A DNA stretch of 64,000 nucleotides. Origin: JAURFX01 sp038125265 (lineage in GTDB: Bacteria > Pseudomonadota > Gammaproteobacteria > Steroidobacterales > Rariloculaceae). Under the pieces are notes generated by a model. It made no database searches. It was not told the DNA's origin and saw only the letters and a program-made list of their open reading frames with translations. Shown one piece after another: positions 8,893 through 17,447 of this stretch; positions within the stretch are counted from its first letter, which is position 1, and the number at the start of each line of letters is the position of its first letter. The stretch lies in assembly GCA_038125265.1 (NCBI GenBank), contig JAYPDM010000002.1, positions 27,964-91,963 on the forward strand. The letters run 5' to 3'. A program made the position numbers and the translations under genes.

Positions 8893-9786
8893 ATGGATGC
8901 ATTAATAGAGTTTGAGAACTGGAAAAAATCAAAAATTCTTCGAATTAATGATTTTATCCTATCTAAAGTAAATACAACGATAGATATCCCAAATGATCTC
9001 CTTCAGCCGATGAACTATGTTTTTAATAATGGCGGAAAAAGAATTAGACCTCAATTAGTGTACGCAGCTGGAGAAATTTATGATATTGATGAAAAAGTTC
9101 TAGATCATGTTGCAGCTTCAATTGAATTGATCCATACCTATTCTTTAATACATGATGATTTGCCCTGTATTGATAATGATGATACGAGAAGAGGAAAGCC
9201 ATCTCTGCATAAAGCATTTAGTGATGGTATTGCTGTCATAACGGGTGATGCGATACATGATTTAGCCTATGAAATTTTATTATCGATATCACAATTTTCA
9301 GATCTACTTGGCAACGACAGGGTTATAGATGCAATTAAAGTCTTAAACCAGGTTAGCGGTCCTAAAGGCATGGTTGGTGGCCAGTGTATTGATATGACTC
9401 AATCATTTGACGGTAGCTTATCTGAGATAACCCATATGTATGAATTAAAAACGGGAGGCCTTATTTATGCCTCCATTGTAATCCCAATGCTCTTATCCAA
9501 TACTCAGCATCCTATACCTGAGCTTAGTCAATTAGCTAAAAAAATTGGCTTTTTATTTCAGCTCAGGGATGACTATTTAGAGCTTACTGTTTCTGCGGAA
9601 GAGCTTGGCAAGCCTATAGACTCTGATTTGAGAAATAATAAAAAAACATACGGATCCATCTTTGGAATTGAAAAGTTGAGAGAGCTCATTTTGACAGAAT
9701 CGAGTAACTGCGCCTCAATTCTACAGGCAATAAATTTAGAAGAATCTCATTTAGCCAATATTCTGCATGATCTAGATATAAGATAA
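8893..9786 (+). CDS. ispA: Polyprenyl (farnesyl) diphosphate synthase
   Basis: Adds IPP to DMAPP and GPP to make FPP. The 297-residue length is typical of IspA. Signatures: GGKRIRPQLV, first Asp-rich motif DDLPCIDNDDTRRGKPS with the two-residue insertion of bacterial FPP synthases, the KTGGL lysine motif and the second Asp-rich motif FQLRDDYLE. It closes the isoprenoid locus on the plus strand, divergent from the mevalonate operon, and is followed after 10 bases by the MerR-TPR gene. FPP supplies the neighbouring squalene-type synthase and, in general, undecaprenyl-PP and quinones. Confidence 0.93.
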   Translation: MDALIEFENWKKSKILRINDFILSKVNTTIDIPNDLLQPMNYVFNNGGKRIRPQLVYAAGEIYDIDEKVLDHVAASIELIHTYSLIHDDLPCIDNDDTRRGKPSLHKAFSDGIAVITGDAIHDLAYEILLSISQFSDLLGNDRVIDAIKVLNQVSGPKGMVGGQCIDMTQSFDGSLSEITHMYELKTGGLIYASIVIPMLLSNTQHPIPELSQLAKKIGFLFQLRDDYLELTVSAEELGKPIDSDLRNNKKTYGSIFGIEKLRELILTESSNCASILQAINLEESHLANILHDLDIR

Positions 9787-9796
9787 TATAGAAATC

Positions 9797-10597
9797 ATGA
9801 GTCAATACAAAACCAATGAAGTTGCAAAGTTAACTGGGCACGAACCAGAAACTATACGACGCATTAGTCGAATGGGAATCCTTAACCCAATAAAAGATAA
9901 AGGGATTTACTTTTTTTCTTTTCAAGACATTTCTTTTCTAAGAGCTATCAGCAACGTAGTCTCTAATAATGAAAACCGATATATATGGGCTGCTCTTAAG
10001 AAAATTAAAAGGCAAATTAGTGCCGATGAACCGCTTAGCTCGCTAAGTTTTAAATCACATAAATCACAATTAATCGCAAAAAATGCAAATAAAGTTTGGA
10101 ATACTCATTCAGGTCAGTATCTTCTGCAATTTGAAAACCAAAAAGACAATAAAACCTCTGAATTATCCAACCCTAGAGACATCAATGAGCAATTTAAAAA
10201 AGCCTTAGCGCTTGATGAAGAAAAAAAATTTATGGCGGCCAAAGAAATCTATATAGAGCTTTTAGAGAGAGATCCTTATCATGCCAGAGCAAGAATTAAT
10301 CTTGGACGTATCTATCATCAAGAAGCAAATTTTAATAATGCCTTGCAACAATATGAGAAAGCTATTGAGCTGGAACCAAAAAATGTTATAGCTCGATTTA
10401 ATGCAGGGGTTGCCTATGAGGATTTGGATAGGCAGGATGACGCCATTACTCGCTATCTCGAGACGCTGGATCTTGACATCACCATTGCTGAGGCGCATTT
10501 CAATTTATCAAGACTCTACGAGGCCAAAAACGATATTAAGGCCTCAGCATATCATTTAGCTTACTATCAAATACTCAAACTTACCTTCGACGATTGA
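9797..10597 (+). CDS. MerR-type helix-turn-helix domain fused to TPR repeats
   Basis: A 266-residue protein of unknown role. Residues 1 to about 60 resemble a MerR DNA-binding domain (YKTNEVAKLTG..PETIRR followed by a wing ending YFFSFQDISFLRAI). After a polar linker, residues about 133-262 form at least three TPR units (KKFMAAKEIYIELLERDP, NFNNALQQYEKAIELEP, RQDDAITRYLETL). No effector-binding MerR domain is seen. It follows ispA by 10 bases and is probably cotranscribed. It could be a regulator whose TPR array senses a protein partner; the sequence does not say which. The next feature downstream is the cobalamin riboswitch. Confidence 0.75.
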   Translation: MSQYKTNEVAKLTGHEPETIRRISRMGILNPIKDKGIYFFSFQDISFLRAISNVVSNNENRYIWAALKKIKRQISADEPLSSLSFKSHKSQLIAKNANKVWNTHSGQYLLQFENQKDNKTSELSNPRDINEQFKKALALDEEKKFMAAKEIYIELLERDPYHARARINLGRIYHQEANFNNALQQYEKAIELEPKNVIARFNAGVAYEDLDRQDDAITRYLETLDLDITIAEAHFNLSRLYEAKNDIKASAYHLAYYQILKLTFDD

Positions 10598-10605
10598 ATA
10601 CCTTA

Positions 10606-10746
10606 TGCTATGCTTTAGTTAGTTTAAGGGAATCTAGTAAAACCTAGAGCTGTTACTCGCAACTGTAAAGTGTCTGATTTTTATATTGCCACTGAAATTT
10701 TTGGGAAGGCTTAAAAATCAATAGACCTGAGCCAGGAGACCTACTA
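10606..10746 (+). promoter_or_regulatory. Cobalamin (B12) riboswitch upstream of btuB
   Basis: The leader between the MerR-TPR stop and btuB has the conserved cobalamin aptamer blocks in order: GGGAA at 10628, a core ending in GCAACTGTAA near 10659, and the B12 box GAGCCAGGAGACC at 10729-10741. Immediately downstream CCCC (10760-10763) can pair with GGGG (10774-10777), which overlaps the btuB start codon, so control is probably at translation initiation. Binding of adenosylcobalamin or related corrinoid would lower BtuB synthesis. The exact edges are estimates. Confidence 0.9.
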
Positions 10747-10771
10747 AAACACTAAACCGCCCCTCCGAGTA

Positions 10772-12622
10772 ATGGGGTCAATTGAGGTTTCATTGCAATC
10801 TAAAAATAATTTAATAACGATTATCTTATTAATGCTCGGGTTGATATGTACACGTGCATATAGCCAAAACATTGAACTCGAGGAAGTGATTGTTGTAGCA
10901 AGAAGATTCGACACGTCGGTTGCGTCTGTGAACGTACCCACTGAAGTCATCAACGAAGATACAATCGAGGCAATTCAGCCAATCATGATTCAAGATCTGC
11001 TTTCCAGAATGAACAACATATACTTTGCAAACTCAGGACCTAGAGGATCCGAAACGACGATGAGTTTGCGTGGACTTTATCAAAGATACTTAAAGGTTTA
11101 TCTCGATGATATTGACATTGCTGATCCATCCGGAGCACAACTTGCCCCTGATCTGACTAACCTACTTGTAAATAATATTGGAAAGATTGAGCTACTCAGA
11201 GGTTCCAGGGGTTCGCTTTACGGGGGTGATGCCATATCCGGTGTCGTCAATATCATCTCAAATACAAGTCATGATCAATTTTCCCGGGTTGCCTTATTGT
11301 ATGGTACTTATAACACCTCACAATTTTCCTTCTCCTCTTCAATGCCCTTCGAAAACGGAGGATTGACGTATTCAATACAAAATTATGACTCCGATGGCTT
11401 TTCTTCTCTGGACGAGAGAAACGGTCACTCAGAGGCTGATGGGCATGAAACAACATCCATGAAAATAAGATTTGAAAACTTCATAGGTAGTATAAATTTT
11501 CGAGGATCCATGCAAATGAATAGATCTGTCACGGAGTTTGATGATTTCAACTCCGATGATACTTATGGAAACTATGCTGATAAAAATCAGCTGTACAGTC
11601 AGTTTTCCTTAGCCCAACAAATAAGAGATGGCCTCGATCAAAAAATTATATTTAACTACACAGAATTTGAGCGAAATTATCACACTGAATATTTTCCTGC
11701 ATCCTATGAGGGCAAAAGAAATTCAATTGATTACTTAATTAACAATAATGATCAAATTTATTTTGGCTTAAATTATGAAAATGAAACAACCTTAACATCA
11801 GATAATCTTGATAGGGACTCTTCCTTGATTGGTAGTTTTTTAAACCTCAATCTTATGATTGGAAAATTATCTTTAGAGCCCTCATTAAGGATCGATCACC
11901 ACTCATCCTTTGGAAGTTACCCGACCTTTGCGCTGAGCTCGAGCTATACTCTAGATGATCATTGGAAACTAAGAATTTCCAATAGTACTGGCTACCGAAC
12001 GCCTTCAAATTATGAGCTCTTTGCACCTGACGTAGGCTACGGTCCCATAGGAAATGAAAATCTACAACCTGAAGAAAGCAAGAGCACTGAGATTGGATTT
12101 AATTACTTAAATAATCAAATCGAACTTGGCCTTAATCTTTTTAAAACTGAAATAGATAATCTAATTCTTTGGGAATACGGACTAGGAAATATCCAAACTG
12201 AAGACCGAACTACCTCTCAAGGTATCGAATTGAATTACTCTTATGCGATCAATCAAGATGAAAGCTTTTACATAAAAAGTGGTTGGACAGATGCGAGAGA
12301 TATCAACCATGATCAGCTCCTAAGAGTGCCAAAGACTATTTCGAGAATAAGCTACTTGAATTCAAATTTTTTTAGTATGAATTTTTTTATTGAATTAGCG
12401 AGAATTGGTCAATCTGAGGATATCAATTACTTTAATTTCCCATACGAAAGAGAAGAATTGGATTCTTACCTTCTGCTCTCATCAACCATCACGTATCCGA
12501 TTACAGAATCCACTCAATTTTATTTTAAGGGAGACAATTTAATAGATTCTCAATACCAAACTATATATGGCTACGGTACGCCGGGAAGATCTATTTACAT
12601 AGGATACATGTCTGATTTATAG
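10772..12622 (+). CDS. btuB: TonB-dependent vitamin B12 receptor BtuB
   Basis: Outer-membrane cobalamin importer of 616 residues. A signal peptide (hydrophobic run IITIILLMLGLICT-type, cleavage near TRAYSQ) is followed by a TonB box-like EEVIVVARR and a plug domain (PIMIQDLLSRM, RGSRGSLYGGDAISGVVNI). The barrel ends GTPGRSIYIGYMSDL. Assignment to BtuB rather than to another receptor rests on the B12 riboswitch directly upstream and the compact ~600-residue size. The start ATG sits in a possible hairpin with the leader, consistent with riboswitch control. The next gene, 18 bases on, is a DUF6580 membrane protein often found in B12-regulated loci. Confidence 0.88.
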   Translation: MGSIEVSLQSKNNLITIILLMLGLICTRAYSQNIELEEVIVVARRFDTSVASVNVPTEVINEDTIEAIQPIMIQDLLSRMNNIYFANSGPRGSETTMSLRGLYQRYLKVYLDDIDIADPSGAQLAPDLTNLLVNNIGKIELLRGSRGSLYGGDAISGVVNIISNTSHDQFSRVALLYGTYNTSQFSFSSSMPFENGGLTYSIQNYDSDGFSSLDERNGHSEADGHETTSMKIRFENFIGSINFRGSMQMNRSVTEFDDFNSDDTYGNYADKNQLYSQFSLAQQIRDGLDQKIIFNYTEFERNYHTEYFPASYEGKRNSIDYLINNNDQIYFGLNYENETTLTSDNLDRDSSLIGSFLNLNLMIGKLSLEPSLRIDHHSSFGSYPTFALSSSYTLDDHWKLRISNSTGYRTPSNYELFAPDVGYGPIGNENLQPEESKSTEIGFNYLNNQIELGLNLFKTEIDNLILWEYGLGNIQTEDRTTSQGIELNYSYAINQDESFYIKSGWTDARDINHDQLLRVPKTISRISYLNSNFFSMNFFIELARIGQSEDINYFNFPYEREELDSYLLLSSTITYPITESTQFYFKGDNLIDSQYQTIYGYGTPGRSIYIGYMSDL

Positions 12623-12640
12623 TAATGTTAAATTTAAGTT

Positions 12641-13138
12641 ATGAATAAATATAAGCTCATTCAATCTGTAGTTTTTCTTTTTATTGGTCTTTTCCTTGTC
12701 AGGCTGATTGGTTTACCCGCTAACTTCACACCAATTATTGCGGTAGCAGTTTTTCTTCCAAGGATAATAAAGAACACTTATTTAGCCATGCTCTTTGTAA
12801 TTGCAGTCATGATGCTTACAGATTTAATGTTGGGGCTTTATGACGGGATGCTCTGGACTTACCTCCTCTTGGCATTATTTTCGTTTTTTGGTGGCTTACA
12901 AAAAAATCTTTATCTTACTGGAATTGTCTCAGTTTTAGCTTGGCATCTTGTGATTAACTTTTTTGTATTTATTTCAGGTCACGGGACTTTAAGTCTTGCC
13001 ATGACTTATGCTCAAGCTATACCTTTTGATGCAAGACTTTTGTTCAGTACACTATTATTTTTAGCGTCTTTTGACTATTCTCAGAGATACTTAGAGAATC
13101 TGCCTTGGCATAATCTTAAAAATATTTTAAGTAACTGA
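12641..13138 (+). CDS. DUF6580-type membrane protein, putative corrinoid uptake component
   Basis: A 165-residue integral membrane protein with about five hydrophobic segments. The N-terminal part carries the signature ANFTPIIAVAVFLP followed by a MMLTDLMLGLYDGMLWTY block that I recognise from DUF6580 proteins, which resemble the substrate-binding S subunits of ECF transporters. The position directly after a riboswitch-controlled btuB suggests a role in moving B12 or a precursor across the inner membrane; this is inference, as no ECF ATPase or BtuCDF gene lies nearby. The 3' end overlaps the convergent TonB receptor gene by 23 bases. Confidence 0.7.
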   Translation: MNKYKLIQSVVFLFIGLFLVRLIGLPANFTPIIAVAVFLPRIIKNTYLAMLFVIAVMMLTDLMLGLYDGMLWTYLLLALFSFFGGLQKNLYLTGIVSVLAWHLVINFFVFISGHGTLSLAMTYAQAIPFDARLLFSTLLFLASFDYSQRYLENLPWHNLKNILSN

Positions 13139-15143
13139 CTCTTACCGATCTCGATTCAACTGGATGAAAATGAAAATCCTCAATGCCTGAGCCCTCAGTA
13201 AGTAATTTGGACTCAAAGAAATAAGTTATATCATTTTCCTCAGAATCTAATAAGTTCAAAATCTCAAACTTAATTCCGTCATCTTCCGAGACTGGATACT
13301 CAAGACCAAAATTAACGATAGTGGTACCACTCTTTCTAACTTCATTATTGGTTGTGAGGGGCGCATCTCCAAAATGTCTTAATCTCAATGACGCCGAGCC
13401 TCCATTACCAAATAACTGAGTGACACCTGAAGCTAATGTGAGCTCATGTGCATCAGGAATAAAGCTTTCCGTTATCGGAACATTAGTATACCTACCTGAG
13501 GTTTTTGCCCCTGAAATATCAAAGGCTAGTCCAAGTCTTGGCTCCCAAAAAGCGATAAACTCAATGCCTTGTCTCTTAGAGCCATCCGTTGGCTCAGTAG
13601 TTCCAGCATCGCCAACAAAAATAAGCTCAGAGTCGAGTTCGAGCTCAAATAAATTAATTGCCATATTGAATTGACTGTCCCTCTCATATCTAAAACCAAT
13701 TTCTCTACCGATGCCTCTGGCAAAAACATTTTGTCGCTCCATCTGTTCGCCTGTGATGCTATCAATAGAAAGTGTGGTCCCTCGAGCATCATTAGAGTGA
13801 AAACCCCTTCCTGCATTCAGATAAATTTCGATGCTATCGTTCAACAAATATGACAAAGAAAATTTTGGCGATAGCAATGCATCACTTACCTGCCCGGAAT
13901 TTGATAAAATAGGAGTTAAGACATCATTATTAAAAAACTCTCCTCTAAGACCACCCCTTACTCTTAATTGGTCAGTAAGAAAGATTTCATTATCAATATA
14001 AATTGACAGACTTTTCACTGTTGCTTGAGCAGATGAAAAGTTGCTATGTCTGTCTCTATTATTTGTGCCAAACAAATTTACGGCATCTATTTCATCATAC
14101 CTATAATCCATTCCAAGGATAATATCTGCATGTCTATCATTGATGTCATAGTGAAATATTCTTTCCCCAAAAAGACCAAATTGAGACCGAGCATCCTCTT
14201 GCTCAATTTCATCACCAACAATAGGGTCATTTAAAAAATAGGTAGGATTTGAAAAAAGGTTGAGCTCATAGCTAGAGAGATAGGCACGTAAAGTGGAATT
14301 TTGAGTTGTAAAATTAGATATCCATGCAAATCGCTGGCTCTGTCCACCAATATCTTGATCAATGTAGCTAAATCTGGAATTCCCCTGGTCCACCCAACGT
14401 TGAGGAATTTGATCCGTGCCATTCCAACTTGAAGAGTACACGAAGAGACTATTTTTTAAATCACCCGTAGCTAATTGAGTGCTGCTTTTCAGAAATAAAT
14501 TAAATTTGTCCAAATTTTCAGGCAATTCCCATGGCCCATCTTTATTTTGCAATTCCAAAGCGAAAAGTAAATTTGAATTAAATGCTTGATGGTTTAACCC
14601 AGTCACTAACCTTCTTTCATTAAAACTACCTAACTGTAATTCAATAAAGTTTCTCTCAAGCTGATCGTAAGTGGTAAAAGCAGAGGTCCCCGCTAATGAA
14701 AAATCTCCAACGTCGCTATGGTAGGGGCCCTTTCTGAATCCTATAGATTCTATGACCTCTGGAATAATAATATTAAGATCAAGATACCCTTGCGCATGAG
14801 CATGCGTTCTAAAATTGATTGGTAAACCATCTAAAAAAACCGAAAAATCAGAACCATGATCCAAATTCATACCTCTGAGGAAATATTGATTCGCTTTCCC
14901 CGAACCGCTATGTTGCGTTGCTATCATGCCAGGAACCACCTCAGTCAATTCACCTACCCTTAGAAGGGGGCGCTCTGAAATGTCTGAGTAGCCAATAAAA
15001 CCTTCTGAAGCTGAGTTCGCAGCTCCTAATTGAAGCGAGCTTCTACCCCAAACCACTACCTCCTCAGTCACGGTGTGCACTTCTTCTGATTGTGCAAATA
15101 ACCATGAAGAATAAATCAGAAGTAGTAAAATATTAAATCTCAT
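13116..15143 (-). CDS. TonB-dependent receptor, probably iron-regulated
   Basis: A 675-residue outer-membrane receptor. Signal peptide (residues 1-17, ending LFAQ), TonB box TEEVVVWGR, plug with VGELTEVVPGMIATQHSG, a NQYFLRGMNLDHG segment and a histidine-bearing stretch RTHAHAQGYLDLN shared by a large receptor subfamily, then a ~22-strand barrel ending SVRVSYLKYF. The substrate is unknown; metal-complex uptake is suggested by the Fur-like box in the 42-base gap to the divergent ABC ATPase gene. It reads towards, and overlaps the end of, the DUF6580 gene. Confidence 0.88.
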   Translation of the reverse strand: MRFNILLLLIYSSWLFAQSEEVHTVTEEVVVWGRSSLQLGAANSASEGFIGYSDISERPLLRVGELTEVVPGMIATQHSGSGKANQYFLRGMNLDHGSDFSVFLDGLPINFRTHAHAQGYLDLNIIIPEVIESIGFRKGPYHSDVGDFSLAGTSAFTTYDQLERNFIELQLGSFNERRLVTGLNHQAFNSNLLFALELQNKDGPWELPENLDKFNLFLKSSTQLATGDLKNSLFVYSSSWNGTDQIPQRWVDQGNSRFSYIDQDIGGQSQRFAWISNFTTQNSTLRAYLSSYELNLFSNPTYFLNDPIVGDEIEQEDARSQFGLFGERIFHYDINDRHADIILGMDYRYDEIDAVNLFGTNNRDRHSNFSSAQATVKSLSIYIDNEIFLTDQLRVRGGLRGEFFNNDVLTPILSNSGQVSDALLSPKFSLSYLLNDSIEIYLNAGRGFHSNDARGTTLSIDSITGEQMERQNVFARGIGREIGFRYERDSQFNMAINLFELELDSELIFVGDAGTTEPTDGSKRQGIEFIAFWEPRLGLAFDISGAKTSGRYTNVPITESFIPDAHELTLASGVTQLFGNGGSASLRLRHFGDAPLTTNNEVRKSGTTIVNFGLEYPVSEDDGIKFEILNLLDSEENDITYFFESKLLTEGSGIEDFHFHPVESRSVRVSYLKYF

Positions 15144-15153
15144 AAAAAATCCA

Positions 15154-15172
15154 GTTAATAAGAATCATTATC
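15154..15172. promoter_or_regulatory. Fur box in the divergent TonB receptor / ABC ATPase promoter
   Basis: The 19 bases beginning GTTAATAAG and ending CATTATC match 16 of 19 positions of the Fur consensus GATAATGATAATCATTATC by eye. The site lies in the 42-base space between two divergent start codons (15143 and 15186), so ferric-Fur binding would repress both. This makes iron-responsive control likely for the receptor and the ModF-like ATPase. Confidence 0.7.
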
Positions 15173-15185
15173 ATTTAGAATTAAG

Positions 15186-16628
15186 ATGAATAAAAGAATT
15201 ATTTCGTTGCAGGGCGTCTCTATTGAGCACCAAAAACAGATAGTTTTGCATGATATAAACCTATCCATACAAGCTGGTCAACACTGGGCGGTAGTCGGTG
15301 GTAATGGTGAGGGAAAAACAACTTTTCTGAAATTATTAGCAGGTCTGCACTGGCCTGCCCCTGGCAAAGGTAAACGAACGTATTATTTTGATAATAATAC
15401 GCAAGACGATGCGGTGCTTGCGCTAAAGAAAATATATCTTTTAGGTCATGAGCTCCAAGATAGCTATGTTCACAAGGATTGGAATTTTAAAGTATCTGAG
15501 ATTGTCCTTGCCGGCATTAAAAAGACAGATGTACTTAGAGATGATGTCACGACAAAAGATACTTTGATAGCAAAAAAACTTCTCAAAAAAATAAAGATAG
15601 GGCACCTTGCGAGCAGAGATTTCTTAGAGCTATCCAGAGGACAGCAGCGAAAAGTACTTATAGCTAGAAGTTTGGCTTATGAGCCTGAAGTATTAATTCT
15701 TGATGAGCCTCTTGCTGGCTTGGATAAAAAATCCCGTTTTGATCTCAACGCTATCATCGATGAGCTCAGCCAAGAAATGACCATTATTTGCTCATATCAC
15801 CATACCAAAGATCTTCCCAGTTGCATCAATCATATTGTGATCATTGAAAATGGAAGAATCAGTTATGCCGATAAAATAAAGCAAAATCATATTGATAAGG
15901 GAAGCCTTGCAATTGATACTGAGAGCGCCCTTATGGCTCAGCAACCCAATCATTCCTCGGTCGAGACAATGCTTGAGCTAAAAGACGCCTCGGTCTGGAT
16001 CGATAAAGACAGGATTCTTGAGAAAATAAATTGGAAAATTTTAGCTGGAGAACACTGGCAGATCTTGGGACCCAATGGATCAGGAAAAAGCACCTTAATA
16101 AAGCTAATCTATGGACTCTACAGACCCGCCAAAGGCGGCAAGATCAGTTATTTTGGGTTCTTTGATGCTGAAAATGTTTGGTCTTTGAGGGAGCAAATTG
16201 CACTTGTCTCTCCCGAGCTTCAAGCAGGCTACTGGTACCCATCGAGCGTATATCAGTGTATAGCTTCTGGTTTTACATCCAGCATTGGACAAATGAAAAC
16301 TCTAACCAAAGAACAAGGTACGCGCATAGACGAACTCATTAATCTTTTCGAACTCAATCCGATGCAAGACAAAAAAATTAAATACCTCTCTTACGGACAA
16401 TTGAGAAGAACTTTGATAGCACGCGCCATAGTCAATAACCCAAAATTTTTGCTTCTCGATGAGCCTTGGGAAGGATTGGATCCACGCAACCTTAAGCTTG
16501 TTACAGACATCTTAAATGAACTGATACTTGAAAATAATATGCAGCTTATTTGTGCGACACATTTAGACGAACCAGGAGTGAATTTTACTCATCGATTAAC
16601 CCTTTTAGATGGCAAAATTGCTTGTTAG
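15186..16628 (+). CDS. ABC ATPase with two nucleotide-binding domains, ModF-like
   Basis: A soluble 480-residue protein with tandem ABC domains and no membrane segment. Domain 1 (about 1-240): Walker A GGNGEGKTT, signature LSRGQQRK, Walker B LILDEPLAG. Domain 2 (about 255-480): Walker A GPNGSGKST, signature LSYGQLRR, Walker B LLLDEPWEGLDP. This arrangement and length match the ModF/PhrA-type family, whose role is poorly understood; E. coli ModF lies in the molybdate locus but there is no molybdate gene here. Divergent from a TonB receptor over a Fur box, so a role in metal homeostasis is possible. Confidence 0.82.
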   Translation: MNKRIISLQGVSIEHQKQIVLHDINLSIQAGQHWAVVGGNGEGKTTFLKLLAGLHWPAPGKGKRTYYFDNNTQDDAVLALKKIYLLGHELQDSYVHKDWNFKVSEIVLAGIKKTDVLRDDVTTKDTLIAKKLLKKIKIGHLASRDFLELSRGQQRKVLIARSLAYEPEVLILDEPLAGLDKKSRFDLNAIIDELSQEMTIICSYHHTKDLPSCINHIVIIENGRISYADKIKQNHIDKGSLAIDTESALMAQQPNHSSVETMLELKDASVWIDKDRILEKINWKILAGEHWQILGPNGSGKSTLIKLIYGLYRPAKGGKISYFGFFDAENVWSLREQIALVSPELQAGYWYPSSVYQCIASGFTSSIGQMKTLTKEQGTRIDELINLFELNPMQDKKIKYLSYGQLRRTLIARAIVNNPKFLLLDEPWEGLDPRNLKLVTDILNELILENNMQLICATHLDEPGVNFTHRLTLLDGKIAC

Positions 16629-16681
16629 AGAGCAATTTATCAGGGTAGAATTCATATAACCTTAAAACTACAGAGGAACCA

Positions 16682-17056
16682 ATGAAAAAAATAACATATC
16701 TATTCACGATGATAGGATTGCTAAGCTTGGGTAATTATGCGCTATCCCATCATTCACATGGCAATTATGAAATGACTGAATACACTGAAATGGAAGGCGT
16801 AGTTCAGCAAGTACTCTGGGTGAATCCACATACATGGATCTATTTAGAGGTTCCTAATAATGATGGAACATCAACTTTGTGGGCAATGGAGGGCGGTGGT
16901 CCTCAAGGCCTGATCCGAAGAGGTTGGCAGAGAGATGATGTTGAAGCGGGTGATACTATTAAAGTCCGATGCCATCGGGTAAAAGATAATAATCCTCAGT
17001 GTTTGCTTGGAATGGTAACACCTGAAGGATGGACCGAAGAGAAGGAATGGGACTAA
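16682..17056 (+). CDS. DUF6152 family periplasmic protein
   Basis: A 124-residue exported protein. Signal peptide with hydrophobic core YLFTMIGLLSLGNYA and cleavage around ALS-HH, then a small beta-rich domain: MEGVVQQVLWVNPHTWIYLEV, WAMEGGGPQGLIRRGW and a C-terminal CHRVKDNNPQCLLG. The NPH...W-E...GGP pattern is that of DUF6152, common in marine and soil proteobacteria, without known function. A GAGGAACC ribosome site precedes the ATG. It lies 4 bases before the next secreted-protein gene, so they are likely one operon. Confidence 0.75.
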   Translation: MKKITYLFTMIGLLSLGNYALSHHSHGNYEMTEYTEMEGVVQQVLWVNPHTWIYLEVPNNDGTSTLWAMEGGGPQGLIRRGWQRDDVEAGDTIKVRCHRVKDNNPQCLLGMVTPEGWTEEKEWD

Positions 17057-17060
17057 ACTT

Positions 17061-17347
17061 ATGAAAAAATATATTTATTTAATATTGCTGTCTGTTCCTT
17101 TTGGAAGTGCTATCCATGCTCAAATGTGGGATACCTATTGGAGCGATGAAGACTTATTTACAGTCCTTTTCCCTGCTGAGCCTGTTATTACAGAATTTGT
17201 ATGGCCGTCTGAGTACGGCGCTGAATTTCCTGGTAGGCGCTACACCGTAGATGTTGAGGAAGGATTCTTAGCAGGACACTATGTGATTAGCGTCATTGAT
17301 TATCGGGATGCCTTTAATGTGCATTTAAACAGAACCAATAAAACCGA
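17061..17347 (+). CDS. Exported protein of unknown function, N-terminal part (cut by gap)
   Basis: Signal peptide (residues 1-20, ending SAIHAQ) followed by DEDLFTVLFPAEPVITEF and SEYGAEFPGRRYTVDVEEG, ending VIDYRDAFNVHLNRTNK at the gap. The FTVxFPxEP / SEYGAxxPxRxY pattern looks like a conserved secreted family seen next to DUF6152 genes in marine Gammaproteobacteria, but I cannot name it. The open frame continues through 100 N into a metallo-beta-lactamase-fold sequence; since the true gap length is unknown, I treat the two ends as different genes. Confidence 0.6.
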
Positions 17348-17447
17348 NNNNNNNNNNNNNNNNNNNNNNNNNNNNNNNNNNNNNNNNNNNNNNNNNNNNN
17401 NNNNNNNNNNNNNNNNNNNNNNNNNNNNNNNNNNNNNNNNNNNNNNN
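17348..17447. other. Assembly gap (100 N)
   Basis: Exactly 100 undetermined bases, the usual placeholder for a scaffold join of unknown size. The apparent in-frame continuation across it has no meaning. Confidence 0.98.
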
